Below are positions 7,829-15,772 of a stretch of DNA of 38,789 nucleotides, piece by piece. The DNA lies in contig DATFWQ010000333.1 in NCBI GenBank assembly GCA_035259145.1, positions 1 to 38,789 of the forward strand, given 5' to 3'. Under the pieces are notes generated by a model. The model made no database searches. It saw only the letters and a list, made by a program, of their open reading frames with translations, and was not told where the DNA came from. Position 1 is the first letter of the stretch. Each line of letters starts with the position of its first letter. Made by a program: the position numbers and the translations under genes. This DNA comes from CF-161 sp035259145. GTDB lineage: Bacteria > Chloroflexota > Dormibacteria > Dormibacterales > Dormibacteraceae.

Positions 7829-7929
7829 CGCGAGAGAGGTTACACGGGGACTGGACCAATCGCCGGTCGTGGGCCTTCTTTCGAGCCCTCTGATGGGGCC
7901 TTTACCCAGCACTTGGTCAGTTGCGGCAC

Positions 7930-9342
7930 CTAGCCGCCGGCGGGCCCGCCGCCGAGCCCCGGCTCGGTCAGCTTGGCCGGGTCGATGATCCGGTCGAGCT
8001 CCTCCTCTTTGAAGCCGCGGTCGCGCGCGAGCTCGCGGATCGTCTTGCCGGTGCGAAACGCCTCCTTGGCCATCCTGGCGGCCTCGTCGTACCCGATCAC
8101 CGGTGCGAACGCAGTCGCCAGCATCAGGCCTTTCTCGACCAGCTCGGGGCCCCGCCCCGTGGCCTGCACTCCCTCTATGCAGCGCTCCGAAAAATTACGT
8201 GCGGAGTTGGCGAGCAGCGTGATCGATTCCAGCACGGCCACCGCGGCCACGGGCATCATCACGTTCAGCTCGAGGAAGCTCCCTGTCTGGCAGAAGCCGA
8301 TGGTGACGTCATTCCCCACCACGCGCGCGACCACCATGGTCAGTGACTCGACGATCACCGGGTTTACCTTGCCCGGCATGATGCTGGACCCCGGCTGCGT
8401 CTCCGGCAGCGCCAGCTCAGCCAGTCCTGCCCGGGGCCCCATGCCCATCAAGCGAACATCGGACGCGATCTTCCAGAGGCTGAGTGCGACGGTACGCAAA
8501 CCGCCATGGGCAGCGATCACCGCGTCGATTGCAGCCTGCGCGTGGAAGTGGTTTGGTGTCTCGCGCACGTCGAGTCCGGTCAGCTCGGCGAGCCGCGCGC
8601 AGGCCTTTCGAGCGTAATCCGGGTGGGCATTGATACCGGTTCCGACAGCCGTCCCCCCTAATGGCACGACGGTCAGCTCGTCGCGCGCCTGCCGCGCGCG
8701 GCGGATCGACTCCTCAACCTGACCCGCGTAGCCGGCAAACTCTTGACCCAGGCGGATCGGCGTCGCATCCTGGAGGTGCGTGCGGCCGGTCTTGACGGTG
8801 GGCATGAACTCGGCCGACTTCTGTGACAGGGCGGCACGCAGCCGCTCCAGGCCCGGGATCAGCTCCTCCTCGATCGCCTGCGCGGCGGACAGCTGCATCG
8901 CCGTGGGGATCGTGTCGTTGGAGGACTGGCAGACGTTCACATCGTCGTTCGGGTGCACCCTGCTCCTGTCCAGGCGCCGGCTGGCCAGGCGGGCGATCAC
9001 CTCGTTGAAGTTGGTGTTGGTCGAGGTGCCCGAGCCGGTCTGGTAGACGTCGATAGGAAAGTGATCGTCGTATCGCCCGTCGGCCACCTCCTGGGCGGCG
9101 GCGCTGATGGCGGCGGCCTTGTCGGCCGCGATCAGGCCGAGCTCCCCGTTCACCTCGGCAGCGGCCCTCTTGATCAGCGCCTGTGCGCGTATGAAGCGGC
9201 GTGGAAAGCGCTGGCCGGAGATGGGGAAGTTGATCACCGCGCGCTGCGTGGAGGCGCCGTAGAGCGCATCGGCGGGCACTTCCATCTCGCCCATCGAGTC
9301 CCCCTCGACACGGGTTGATCCCCTCGTCTCTATGTCGGCCAT
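7930..9342 (-). CDS. fumC: Class II fumarate hydratase FumC
   Basis: This is a cytoplasmic TCA-cycle enzyme interconverting fumarate and L-malate without an iron-sulfur cluster. Its 470 residues match the family length. The three active-site regions of the fumarase/aspartase superfamily are present: QTGSGTSTN at 101-109, GRTHLQDA at 186-193, and the signature GSSIMPGKVNP at 318-328, whose loop serine is catalytic. The C-terminal FumC_C segment (TGKTIRELARDRG, then ELDRIIDP) is complete. Aspartate ammonia-lyase is the main alternative, but the sequence pattern (HPNDDVNVCQSSND, then TPIRLGQEFAGYA) is of fumarase type. Expressed alone, divergent from the Ppx/GppA gene with 36 bases between the starts. 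Confidence 0.93.
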   Translation of the reverse strand: MADIETRGSTRVEGDSMGEMEVPADALYGASTQRAVINFPISGQRFPRRFIRAQALIKRAAAEVNGELGLIAADKAAAISAAAQEVADGRYDDHFPIDVYQTGSGTSTNTNFNEVIARLASRRLDRSRVHPNDDVNVCQSSNDTIPTAMQLSAAQAIEEELIPGLERLRAALSQKSAEFMPTVKTGRTHLQDATPIRLGQEFAGYAGQVEESIRRARQARDELTVVPLGGTAVGTGINAHPDYARKACARLAELTGLDVRETPNHFHAQAAIDAVIAAHGGLRTVALSLWKIASDVRLMGMGPRAGLAELALPETQPGSSIMPGKVNPVIVESLTMVVARVVGNDVTIGFCQTGSFLELNVMMPVAAVAVLESITLLANSARNFSERCIEGVQATGRGPELVEKGLMLATAFAPVIGYDEAARMAKEAFRTGKTIRELARDRGFKEEELDRIIDPAKLTEPGLGGGPAGG

Positions 9343-9378
9343 GGCCCGATATTAGAGGGGCTGTAACCTTCGGGGCCG

Positions 9379-10293
9379 ATGCGCCACCCGCTCCTTCGCC
9401 GTCTCGCCGCCGTTGACATCGGCAGCAACACCATCCACGCCCTGGTCGCAGACGTCCGCGACGACGAGCTGCGCGACGTTGCCCAGTTCCTTGAGATCCC
9501 CGAGCTTGGGCCCGCAGTCGACAGGACAGGCAGGATCGGGGCGGCCAAGGCCGCGGAGGCGCTGCAGGCCCTGGAATCGGTGCTGAGCCGCGCTCGTGAG
9601 CACCGGTTCGGGCACCTCGTCGCCGGCGCCACCGCCGCCATCAGGAGAGCCGCAGACCGTGAGGAGTTCCTCGCCCGGGCGTCGGCTGCGGCAGAGGTAC
9701 CGGTCCGGCTTATAGGCGAGGACCGTGAGGCTGAACTCAGCTTCCAGGGTGTCGCAAGCCGGCACGCCTCCAGACACGGCTGGCTCATGGGGGACATGGG
9801 CGGGAGCAGCACGGAGCTGGTCGTGGCCAACGGACGGCGGATGTTGCGCTGGGTCTCGCTCCCGCTTGGCTCGGGCAGCTTCGCGGCACGCTACCTGTCC
9901 GATCCACCGCAATCGGGCGAGCGCGAAGCTCTTCGGACCGCAGCAGTCCAGGAGGTTCGCCGCGCACCCGAGTGCGAGGCCCACAAGCTGGTCATGACCG
10001 GAGGTACAGCGTCGAATCTGCCCCTGGTGCTGTCGCACGACAACCCGCCATCGGTTCTCACGACCGCCGCCCTGCTGACCGCCGCTGAGCGGCTCGACTC
10101 GGCACCGGCGACGGTCGTGGCGGGCTGGGTCGGCCTACCCGAGGCCCGCGTCCGGGCCATGCGGGGTGGTGTGGAGCTCCTGCTGCTCCTGCTGGACTTC
10201 TATGGCCTGGACCTGTTCCACGTCAGTCACGAGGGACTCCGTCAGGGCATGCTGCTGGCCTGGCTCGACAGGGGCGAGGACTGGTGGCGGTGA
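9379..10293 (+). CDS. Ppx/GppA family phosphatase
   Basis: The 304-residue protein belongs to the exopolyphosphatase / pppGpp phosphatase family of the ASKHA (actin-like) fold. The N-terminal phosphate loop reads AAVDIGSNTIHALVADV at about 10-26. The second nucleotide motif is GWLMGDMGGSSTELVVANG, and the third is KLVMTGGTASNLPLVL. The end SHEGLRQGMLL is the usual closing motif ('S.~GLREG.l'). It has only the catalytic core of about 300 residues and no HD-like C-terminal domain, as in the short actinobacterial Ppx1/Ppx2 types. Acting on inorganic polyphosphate or (p)ppGpp is inferred from the family. A repeat element begins 44 bases after its stop. Confidence 0.88.
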   Translation: MRHPLLRRLAAVDIGSNTIHALVADVRDDELRDVAQFLEIPELGPAVDRTGRIGAAKAAEALQALESVLSRAREHRFGHLVAGATAAIRRAADREEFLARASAAAEVPVRLIGEDREAELSFQGVASRHASRHGWLMGDMGGSSTELVVANGRRMLRWVSLPLGSGSFAARYLSDPPQSGEREALRTAAVQEVRRAPECEAHKLVMTGGTASNLPLVLSHDNPPSVLTTAALLTAAERLDSAPATVVAGWVGLPEARVRAMRGGVELLLLLLDFYGLDLFHVSHEGLRQGMLLAWLDRGEDWWR

Positions 10294-10337
10294 CGCCAAT
10301 TGATCCGCGCTGAGGGACCCACAGCTGCAGCGCAAAT

Positions 10338-10429
10338 GGGCCAAGTGCCGGGAGTTGGCCTTATCCGGCGCCCTGGATAGGGCGTATTGCCGCGCGGTTG
10401 GCCCCGATCTGGCATCCAGTCCCGGCTTG
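10338..10429 (+). repeat. Dispersed repeat element, copy 2 (about 92 bp)
   Basis: Second copy of the element at 93-190, here on the plus strand and 3' of the Ppx/GppA gene. It starts GGGCCAAGTGCCGGGAGTTG and ends TCCCGGCTTG. Hairpin arms GGCCAA/TTGGCC are followed by CGCCCT/AGGGCG around GGAT. The outer ends are imperfect inverted repeats (CAAGTGCCGGGAGT against CAAGCCGGGACT). The far end coincides with the point where the methyltransferase stub on the minus strand loses its family sequence. No target-site duplication is evident. Confidence 0.65.
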
Positions 10430-10485
10430 CGCGCCCAGCGCACCCAGTTCTCGGCTTCGCGCTCCCAGTGGGATTCAGTCGTCAT
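10408..10485 (-). pseudogene. Truncated SAM-methyltransferase N-terminus (about 26 codons)
   Basis: An ATG at 10485, overlapping the end of the upstream gene by 11 bases, starts MTTESHWEREAENWVRWARK followed by PGLDA. This matches the start of a class of SAM-dependent methyltransferases (pattern WEREAENWxRWARTPGHDAYW) just before their cofactor-binding motif. After PGLDA no family sequence is found in any of the three minus frames; the repeat element occupies that place. The open frame continues to 10135, antisense to the Ppx/GppA gene, with no recognisable content. I call it a remnant left by insertion or deletion at the repeat. Confidence 0.55.
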
Positions 10486-12184
10486 CGAGCGCACCCTCCT
10501 GCTGGAGGATGCGGCGCGCCACTGCGACAGCCGAGGCGTATGTGGAGTCAGTGCCCCGGTAGTCCAGTCCCCGCGCGCCCAGAGTCCGTGCCTGGGTGTA
10601 CGGGGTGTCCGACGCATAGTGGATGATCCCGAGGTCGAAGGCCGGGCGGCTCATATTCACGTTGTCGTTCACAGGGTGCCTCCCCGGCTGCTGGACTTCG
10701 AAGCAGGCATCCAGGTACGGTCCGGCCTCCATCTCGACGACCGTGTAGCGACCCTGGTAGTAGAACTCCAGGTAGTCGCGGTTCTGGAGGAACGTACCCC
10801 GCACCGTGACGGCCCGCTGGTTGTCCAGCACCGAGCCGAAGACCAGGTGAGGCTGGACGTCTGCTGCCGAGAAGCAGTTGTCCAACCAGTAGGTGTTGCC
10901 CGAGTGCTCGTTGTACACCACGTTTGGAATCATCACGTCGCCCACGTCTGCGTTCAGCGTCGCAGCCTTCCCCATCACGTAAACGCCCAGCAGCCAGGGC
11001 GATGCCTCCGCCGCCTTACGGAGAATGTGATACGCCGCCAGGCCGAGCGGGTAGTCGATGTTGACGAGCGCGGCACGCGAGCGGCGCAGCACATCCGCGC
11101 CTACGGCGCCCACTCTTGGATCCAGGCAGCGCGGGTCCAGATCGGCCAGCCGGACCACCTGTGCCGCGGAGTCGATGCCCATCGCGACCGGCATCACGTG
11201 ACGAATTCCCTGTGCCCTCTCCATCTCCGCCCTACGCTGCCGGTAGTCGCGGGCTCTGGGATGGCCGTCGAAGAGCTGCCGCGCGCCGAAGTAAAGCCAG
11301 TTGTCGCGCGACGCCGGCGTCTGACCCGACTCGAGCTTCTCGAACTCGGCGGCCAGGTCGGGATCGCTGCTGCGCGTGAAGTCGACTATGTCCGCCTCAA
11401 GCCTGCGAGCTACGCCGCTGAGCACGTTGACGAGGCTGTGCACGTTCGACGAGACGAAGTACACCGGCGCGTCTGTCAAGCCCATCTCGTCGATCGCTTC
11501 CTGGATCGGCTGCCACCAGCGGGCCGCGCCGCGCGCGTAGCCGACGTGGGAGCCGCCAACCATGCGGAGCAACATGTGGGATTCCTCGCGTCCCGCCTGC
11601 GCCAGTGTCGCCTCGAACTCATCGCCCCAGGCGTCGTGGAGGCGCTCCCAGTCCTCCTCGCCGGCCATGACGGCAAGGCGCACCTGCTCTCCCTCCGGAC
11701 CAACCTCGCGGACAGCCCGATTCAGCTTGTTCCACTCGATCTGGTAGGCGACGAGCGACGGCACCAGGTCGTCGATGTCCGAGGGCGAGGCCAGCAGCAC
11801 CGCCAGCGTGTCCCGGCCGTCGTAGTACCAGGGCCGACGACGAGCTGGCGCCTTGACACGCTCCCAGCTGGTGACGTCCAGTCCGAGCGCGGCCTCGAAG
11901 CCGCGCGCGCTCTGCCCGAGGAGCACGCGGCGGGCGCACCTGATGGCTTCGGGCAGACGGCGCACCGAGTAGATGAACGCACCCATGTCCATCTCCGGCC
12001 GGCTGGCCAGCGGGTGCAGGGACGAGGCCATGCCGATATGTGCGTGCACGAGGGAGTCCAGGCGAATCTCGCCAGAGCTCTGCAGCATCGTGGAGTAGGT
12101 ACGCACGTAGAGCTCGACCGCGTGGCGGCCGCTCCAGCCCGTGGCGGTGACAACAGGCGGCGCGGCAGCTTCCATGGCCTGCAA
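10475..12184 (-). CDS. Conserved unknown protein with nucleoside-phosphorylase-like C-terminal domain (possibly DUF6909 family)
   Basis: The 569-residue soluble protein has two parts. The first 330 or so residues are mostly helical, with a conserved-looking start (HAVELYVRTYSTMLQSSGEI) and motifs such as VYFVSSNVHSLVNVLSG and DNWLYFGARQLFDGHPRARD; I do not know a function for it. From about 350 the sequence resembles the PNP/UDP-phosphorylase fold: LLGVYVMGKAATLNADVGDV at about 400-417 followed by MIPNVV, an 'E-M-E' motif VVEMEAGPYL at about 482-491 equivalent to the ribose-binding MEA/S motif of those enzymes, and a closing helix STYASAVAVARRIL. The family name is from memory and should be checked. 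A 16-bp palindrome lies 5 bases upstream of the start. Confidence 0.7.
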   Translation of the reverse strand: MQAMEAAAPPVVTATGWSGRHAVELYVRTYSTMLQSSGEIRLDSLVHAHIGMASSLHPLASRPEMDMGAFIYSVRRLPEAIRCARRVLLGQSARGFEAALGLDVTSWERVKAPARRRPWYYDGRDTLAVLLASPSDIDDLVPSLVAYQIEWNKLNRAVREVGPEGEQVRLAVMAGEEDWERLHDAWGDEFEATLAQAGREESHMLLRMVGGSHVGYARGAARWWQPIQEAIDEMGLTDAPVYFVSSNVHSLVNVLSGVARRLEADIVDFTRSSDPDLAAEFEKLESGQTPASRDNWLYFGARQLFDGHPRARDYRQRRAEMERAQGIRHVMPVAMGIDSAAQVVRLADLDPRCLDPRVGAVGADVLRRSRAALVNIDYPLGLAAYHILRKAAEASPWLLGVYVMGKAATLNADVGDVMIPNVVYNEHSGNTYWLDNCFSAADVQPHLVFGSVLDNQRAVTVRGTFLQNRDYLEFYYQGRYTVVEMEAGPYLDACFEVQQPGRHPVNDNVNMSRPAFDLGIIHYASDTPYTQARTLGARGLDYRGTDSTYASAVAVARRILQQEGALDDD

Positions 12185-12189
12185 CCGAG

Positions 12190-12205
12190 TGTAAGTCCCC
12201 TTACA
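12190..12205. promoter_or_regulatory. 16-bp palindrome TGTAAG-TCCC-CTTACA, operator candidate
   Basis: Perfect 6-bp arms around a 4-base centre, in the 77-bp gap between the divergent genes starting at 12184 (minus) and 12262 (plus). Its placement directly before the minus-strand start codon fits a repressor operator of TetR, GntR or BlaI type. A short mRNA hairpin masking translation is the other reading. Confidence 0.45.
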
Positions 12206-12261
12206 TAAGCTTTACCCGCGGCTCAGATGCCCATGACAAGCGCCCCGCAGACTCACGCTCC

Positions 12262-13014
12262 ATGAGTCTCAAAGCCATCTGGATGGGTCTGCCGCGCCCA
12301 GCCAGGATCTATTTGACGGCTGTTGGCGGCGCTACGATCGCTGGCTTCGCAGTCGTTGCCACGGTGGCCGCAACTGGTACTCAGCTGGCCGCGTCGCCGT
12401 CTCCTTCCCCAAGCCCGAGCAGCAAAAGCAGCAGCACCCAGGCGTACTGCGACCGGTTTGTCGGGCATCTCGCCTCCGACCTGGGCAAGAGCCAGGACCA
12501 GGTCAACAAGGCGATCTCAGATGCCCTGAACCAGACGCTCAGTGACGCAGTGAAAAACGGAGATCTGACCCAGAAGCAGGCCGACGCGATCAAGTCCCGC
12601 CTGGGCAACGGTAAGGTCTGCGCGGCAGGTCTCGAGAAGGGCCTCGCCGGCATCGGGAGGCCGCCGATCGCCAAGGAGGGTCCGCGCGGTGGCGCCACCC
12701 TGAGCGAGATCGCCAAGGCGCTCGGCATCAGCGATCAGGAGCTTCGCCAGGACCTGCAGAGCGGCAAGACCGTAAAGGACATCGCCGCGTCCAGGGGGAT
12801 GGACGAGACAGCGTTCCGGGCCAAGCTCGTCAGCGTGACGAAGGCCGACCTGGACAAGCAGGTCTCGGCAGGGAAGCTGACGCAGCAGCAGGAGGATGTG
12901 ATCCTGCAGCGCTTGCAGACCGCGCCCCTGCCTCTGTGGGACCAGCCGCTCAAGCGTCCGCGGGCCCCCGGCGCGCCGGCTCAGCCCCCCAGCCCACAAA
13001 CCGGCTCGACCTGA
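12262..13014 (+). CDS. Exported or membrane-anchored helical protein of unknown function
   Basis: The 250-residue protein has a basic N-terminus and one hydrophobic helix at about 17-38 (signal anchor or signal peptide), then a Ser/Pro/Lys linker (SPSPSPSPSSKSSS). The outer part has two related helical modules: one ending NGDLTQKQADAIKSRL at about 107-122 and one ending AGKLTQQQEDVILQRL near 205-220, so an internal duplication is visible. Between them is a helix-turn-helix-like stretch LSEIAKALGISDQELRQDLQ. The tail is Pro-rich. Similar 'LTQ.QAD.I' modules occur in many small exported proteins of Gram-positive-like bacteria (YckD/DUF2680-like), with no settled role. Confidence 0.7.
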   Translation: MSLKAIWMGLPRPARIYLTAVGGATIAGFAVVATVAATGTQLAASPSPSPSPSSKSSSTQAYCDRFVGHLASDLGKSQDQVNKAISDALNQTLSDAVKNGDLTQKQADAIKSRLGNGKVCAAGLEKGLAGIGRPPIAKEGPRGGATLSEIAKALGISDQELRQDLQSGKTVKDIAASRGMDETAFRAKLVSVTKADLDKQVSAGKLTQQQEDVILQRLQTAPLPLWDQPLKRPRAPGAPAQPPSPQTGST

Positions 13015-13058
13015 TCCTCGATCGGCCCGCCAAAGCGCTGCCTGGACGGCCCTCGCGC

Positions 13059-13415
13059 CTACGTCTCGGAGGGCGGCTCCAGGCGGCGCATCAGCTCTTC
13101 GAGCAGCCGTCGCGCCTCCGGGTCGGACATGACCTTCTCCTGCATCGCCTCAGCGGCCTGACGCAGCTCGGGGTCGTTCATCAGCCTCTCGGCCATTCCC
13201 TCGAAGCGCGCAGCCATGTCCTTCATGGCCGCCTCCTGTGCGACCTGCATCAGCACCGGCTGGCTGGCCGCTGCCGCCACGGCCTCAACCTGCGCCCTCA
13301 CCATCTCCACGCCCCTGCAGCCCAGACACTCACCCTTCAGGCCGCAGTGGCATAGCTGCGGTCGCAGCCGGTCCAGAGCCAGGTGGACCTCCGAGAGATC
13401 GATGGCACCAGCCAT
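13059..13415 (-). CDS. Small Cys-cluster helical protein downstream of acyl-CoA synthetase
   Basis: The 118-residue protein is of a family I do not recognise. Near the N-terminus four cysteines are arranged C22-x-C24-x5-C30-x2-C33 (CHCGLKGECLGC), a plausible metal site. The rest is one long amphipathic helical stretch rich in Met, Glu, Ala and Arg (MKDMAARFEGMAERLMNDPE, then EEKVMSD-like repeats). Start and upstream stop share one base (TGATG), so its translation is tied to the acyl-CoA synthetase gene. A functional link with that enzyme is inferred from the coupling only. Confidence 0.6.
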   Translation of the reverse strand: MAGAIDLSEVHLALDRLRPQLCHCGLKGECLGCRGVEMVRAQVEAVAAAASQPVLMQVAQEAAMKDMAARFEGMAERLMNDPELRQAAEAMQEKVMSDPEARRLLEELMRRLEPPSET

Positions 13416-15220
13416 CAGCAGCCAGCGCGCTGGGCGCGCCTCGCCGGCTTCCGGGCCGTGTACATGGTATCGATGAGCTCACGGTACCGCTCCTGCACCA
13501 CGCGGCGCTTGACCTTCAGCGTGGGTGTCAGCTCGCCGCTCTCCTCGGTGAAGTCGTGAGGCAGCAGCCGGAAGTGCTTGATCGACTCCCAGCTGCCCAT
13601 ATCCTCGTTCAGCTCGTCGATGGACCGCTGCACGATGGCCTGGGCCCGCTCGTCGTGCACCAGTTCCTCCGGCCGGCCCGATATGCCGGCCTCGACGTTC
13701 ATCGTCTTCCAGTCGGGGACCACGAGGGCAACGACGTAGGGCCTCTCGTCACCGATCACCAGCGCTCGCTCGATCGCCGGCTGCTGCATCAGCCGCAGCT
13801 CCATCGGAGCCGGCGCCACGTACTTGCCTCCGGCCGTCTTGATCAGCTCCTTTTTCCGGTCCGTGATGCGCATGAAGCCTGCGGAGTCCAGCTCGCCGAT
13901 GTCACCCGTCTTGACCCAGCCGTCATCCAGGGTCTCAGCGGTCGCCTCCGAGTTGTTGTAATACCCCAGCATGTTGCCGGGGCTTTTGATCAGGATCTCG
14001 CCGTCGGCGGCGATCTTTACCTCAACCCCGGGGAGAGGGGGGCCCACGGTCTCGAACTCGTGGCGGCGCTCGGTATTGGAAGTGGCCCCACTGGCGGTCT
14101 CGGTCATGCCCCACCCGTTCAGGATCTTGACGCCCACAGCCCAGAAGAACCCCTCTACTTCTGCCGCCAGCGGCGCCCCGCCGCTGACGAAGAAGCGCAG
14201 CCGCCCTCCCGTCAGGCGCCGGCGCAGGGGGCCCAGCACCAGCCGGTCCGCCAGTGGGTACAGCGGCGTGGCCTGCCCTCGAGAGCGCCGGCGGCCCTGC
14301 TCGAGCGCCCAGCTGAAGAGCGCCCTGCGAGGTGCGGGCGCTTCGCGCACGACGGCCATCACCTGCTGATGCATCTTCTCGTACACACGCGGCACTGCCA
14401 CCATCACCGTCGGACGGCATTCCTGGAGGTCATCGACCAGGCGTGGGATGCCGCGCGACAGCCACGTCGACGCCCCGGCCACCAGCCCGACGAATATGCC
14501 GTTTATCCGCTCGAACACGTGCGAATAGGGCAAAAACGAGAGCGACTCGTCGTCCGGCCCTATGTCGAACACCTGGAGGCAGCTGACAGCCATGTCTGCG
14601 ATGCAGCGGTGAGCCAGCATGACGCCTTTGGGTACGCCGGTTGTGCCTGAGGTATAGGCCAGCGTCGCCAGGTCGTCTGGCCGCAGGGCTGCCGCCCGAG
14701 CCTCCACCTCGGCGCGGAGCTCGGGGCTCGCCTCGGCCGCAACCCATCCCGGCAGGTCAGCGCCAATGCGGACCACCCGCTCCACCTGGAGCCGGTCCGA
14801 GAGGTCATCGGCGACGAACGCCAGTCGCGCACCCGCGTCCACCGCGATCTCCTGGGCCGATCCGGCGACGGTGCTCGGATAGATCGGGACCGCCACGCAG
14901 CCGGCAGCCTGGATCCCCAGGTCGCAGTAAAGCCATTCGACACAGTTTTCGGACATGATCACGACCCTGTCGCCGGGCTGCACGCCCTCCGACACCAGGC
15001 GTGCAGCCAGGCGTATCACCAGGTCCTGGAAGCGCCGCCAGCTCAAGCCCCGCCAGGCGGCGCCGTCGTGAAACCGCACCAGCGTCCGGTCGCCGAATCG
15101 TGCGGCTTGGCGGAAGAAGAGCCCGACGGTGGTTCGATCGCTCACACGCCCCGTGTCCACGTCTGGAAGCATAGCCACGCCAAAGGTGGGCCGACCCGAT
15201 GCGGCCGCTGCCATGACCAC
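13415..15220 (-). CDS. Long-chain fatty acid-CoA ligase (AMP-forming, FadD15-like)
   Basis: This enzyme activates fatty acids to acyl-CoA through an acyl-adenylate. The 601 residues contain the AMP-binding signature LAYTSGTTGVPKG at about 187-199, a second motif LNGWGMTETASG, the substrate/adenylate motif DGWVKTGDIGELD, and the hinge region FMRITDRKKELIKTAGGKYV with the catalytic-lysine C-terminal domain following (TPTLKVKRRVV). The pattern (SFLPYSHVFERI, then FFVSGGAPL) is of the long-chain FACL/FadD15 group. ATG at 15220 was used; Met17 at 15172 is nearer the conserved start and is equally possible. It is followed by the coupled Cys-cluster gene. Confidence 0.9.
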   Translation of the reverse strand: MVMAAAASGRPTFGVAMLPDVDTGRVSDRTTVGLFFRQAARFGDRTLVRFHDGAAWRGLSWRRFQDLVIRLAARLVSEGVQPGDRVVIMSENCVEWLYCDLGIQAAGCVAVPIYPSTVAGSAQEIAVDAGARLAFVADDLSDRLQVERVVRIGADLPGWVAAEASPELRAEVEARAAALRPDDLATLAYTSGTTGVPKGVMLAHRCIADMAVSCLQVFDIGPDDESLSFLPYSHVFERINGIFVGLVAGASTWLSRGIPRLVDDLQECRPTVMVAVPRVYEKMHQQVMAVVREAPAPRRALFSWALEQGRRRSRGQATPLYPLADRLVLGPLRRRLTGGRLRFFVSGGAPLAAEVEGFFWAVGVKILNGWGMTETASGATSNTERRHEFETVGPPLPGVEVKIAADGEILIKSPGNMLGYYNNSEATAETLDDGWVKTGDIGELDSAGFMRITDRKKELIKTAGGKYVAPAPMELRLMQQPAIERALVIGDERPYVVALVVPDWKTMNVEAGISGRPEELVHDERAQAIVQRSIDELNEDMGSWESIKHFRLLPHDFTEESGELTPTLKVKRRVVQERYRELIDTMYTARKPARRAQRAGC

Positions 15221-15283
15221 CTCGGCGCTGTGCGCGACCAGTCCCCTTGCGGAGCGCGCCGGACCTACCGGCCGGTAACCCTG

Positions 15284-15748
15284 CTAGGAAACGGCCTTGA
15301 CCGTGAGCTCGACGGTGCCCGCCGGCACCTCGACGGTTACGCTGTCGCCGGCTCTCTTTCCAACGAGCGCTCTGCCAACAGGAGACTCGACTGAAATGCG
15401 CCCGGTGGACGGGTCCGCTTCCACGGCTCCGACGAGGTGATAGACGCTCGTCTCGCCTTCCTCGTCCTCCACCTCGATGGTCGAGCCCGGCTCGACCACA
15501 CCTGAGTTCTTGTCTTCGATGATCTGAGCGCGGCCGATCATCTCCTCGAGCTCCCAGATGCGCTCGTTCAGACGGGCCACCTCTTCTTTGGCCTGCTCCA
15601 GTTCCGGGTTGTCCTCGATGTCGCCCGGCTGTGCGGCCTCCTTCATTCGTTCGAAGGCCTCAATTCGTCGTGCCTGCGCCCGCTCTAGGTCCCGTTTGAG
15701 TTTCTCAAGGCCCCCGGCAGTCAGCAGGACAGGTTCGCTCAGGTCCAT
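15284..15748 (-). CDS. greA: Transcription elongation factor GreA
   Basis: This factor binds the RNA polymerase secondary channel and triggers cleavage of backtracked RNA. With the ATG at 15748 the protein is 154 residues, the normal size. It has an N-terminal coiled coil (LLTAGGLEKLKRDLERAQAR ... AKEEVARLNERIWELEEMI) and a C-terminal FKBP-like domain (GSTIEVEDEEGETSVYHLVG, then ISVESPVGRALVGKRAGDSV). The coiled-coil tip reads GDIEDNPELEQAKEE; the acidic pair usually written D..E is here Asp43 and Asp46 with Glu45 between, so the catalytic acid pattern is slightly changed. The frame is open up to 16366 but that extension is antisense to pncA. Confidence 0.92.
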   Translation of the reverse strand: MDLSEPVLLTAGGLEKLKRDLERAQARRIEAFERMKEAAQPGDIEDNPELEQAKEEVARLNERIWELEEMIGRAQIIEDKNSGVVEPGSTIEVEDEEGETSVYHLVGAVEADPSTGRISVESPVGRALVGKRAGDSVTVEVPAGTVELTVKAVS

Positions 15749-15759
15749 GCCCCGAGGCG

Positions 15760-15767
15760 AATAATAC
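15760..15767. promoter_or_regulatory. Shared AT-rich core of the greA/pncA divergent promoters
   Basis: The only AT-rich run in a 24-bp gap. On the minus strand TATTAT (15761-15766) lies 12 bases before the greA ATG; on the plus strand AATAAT lies 7 bases before the pncA ATG. Both spacings would give very short or no leaders. No convincing -35 element is visible for either. Confidence 0.4.
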
Positions 15768-15772
15768 CCCCG

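Noticed and set aside
7658..7912. 84-residue ABC ATPase as a real small gene
   Set aside because: It stops after Walker A with a garbled Cys-rich end and lacks everything needed for an ATPase, so it is part of the exporter remnant.
10355..12208. 617-codon plus-strand open frame
   Set aside because: It is the antisense of the phosphorylase-like gene; the His/Arg/Val-rich translation has no domain features and results from high GC codon bias.
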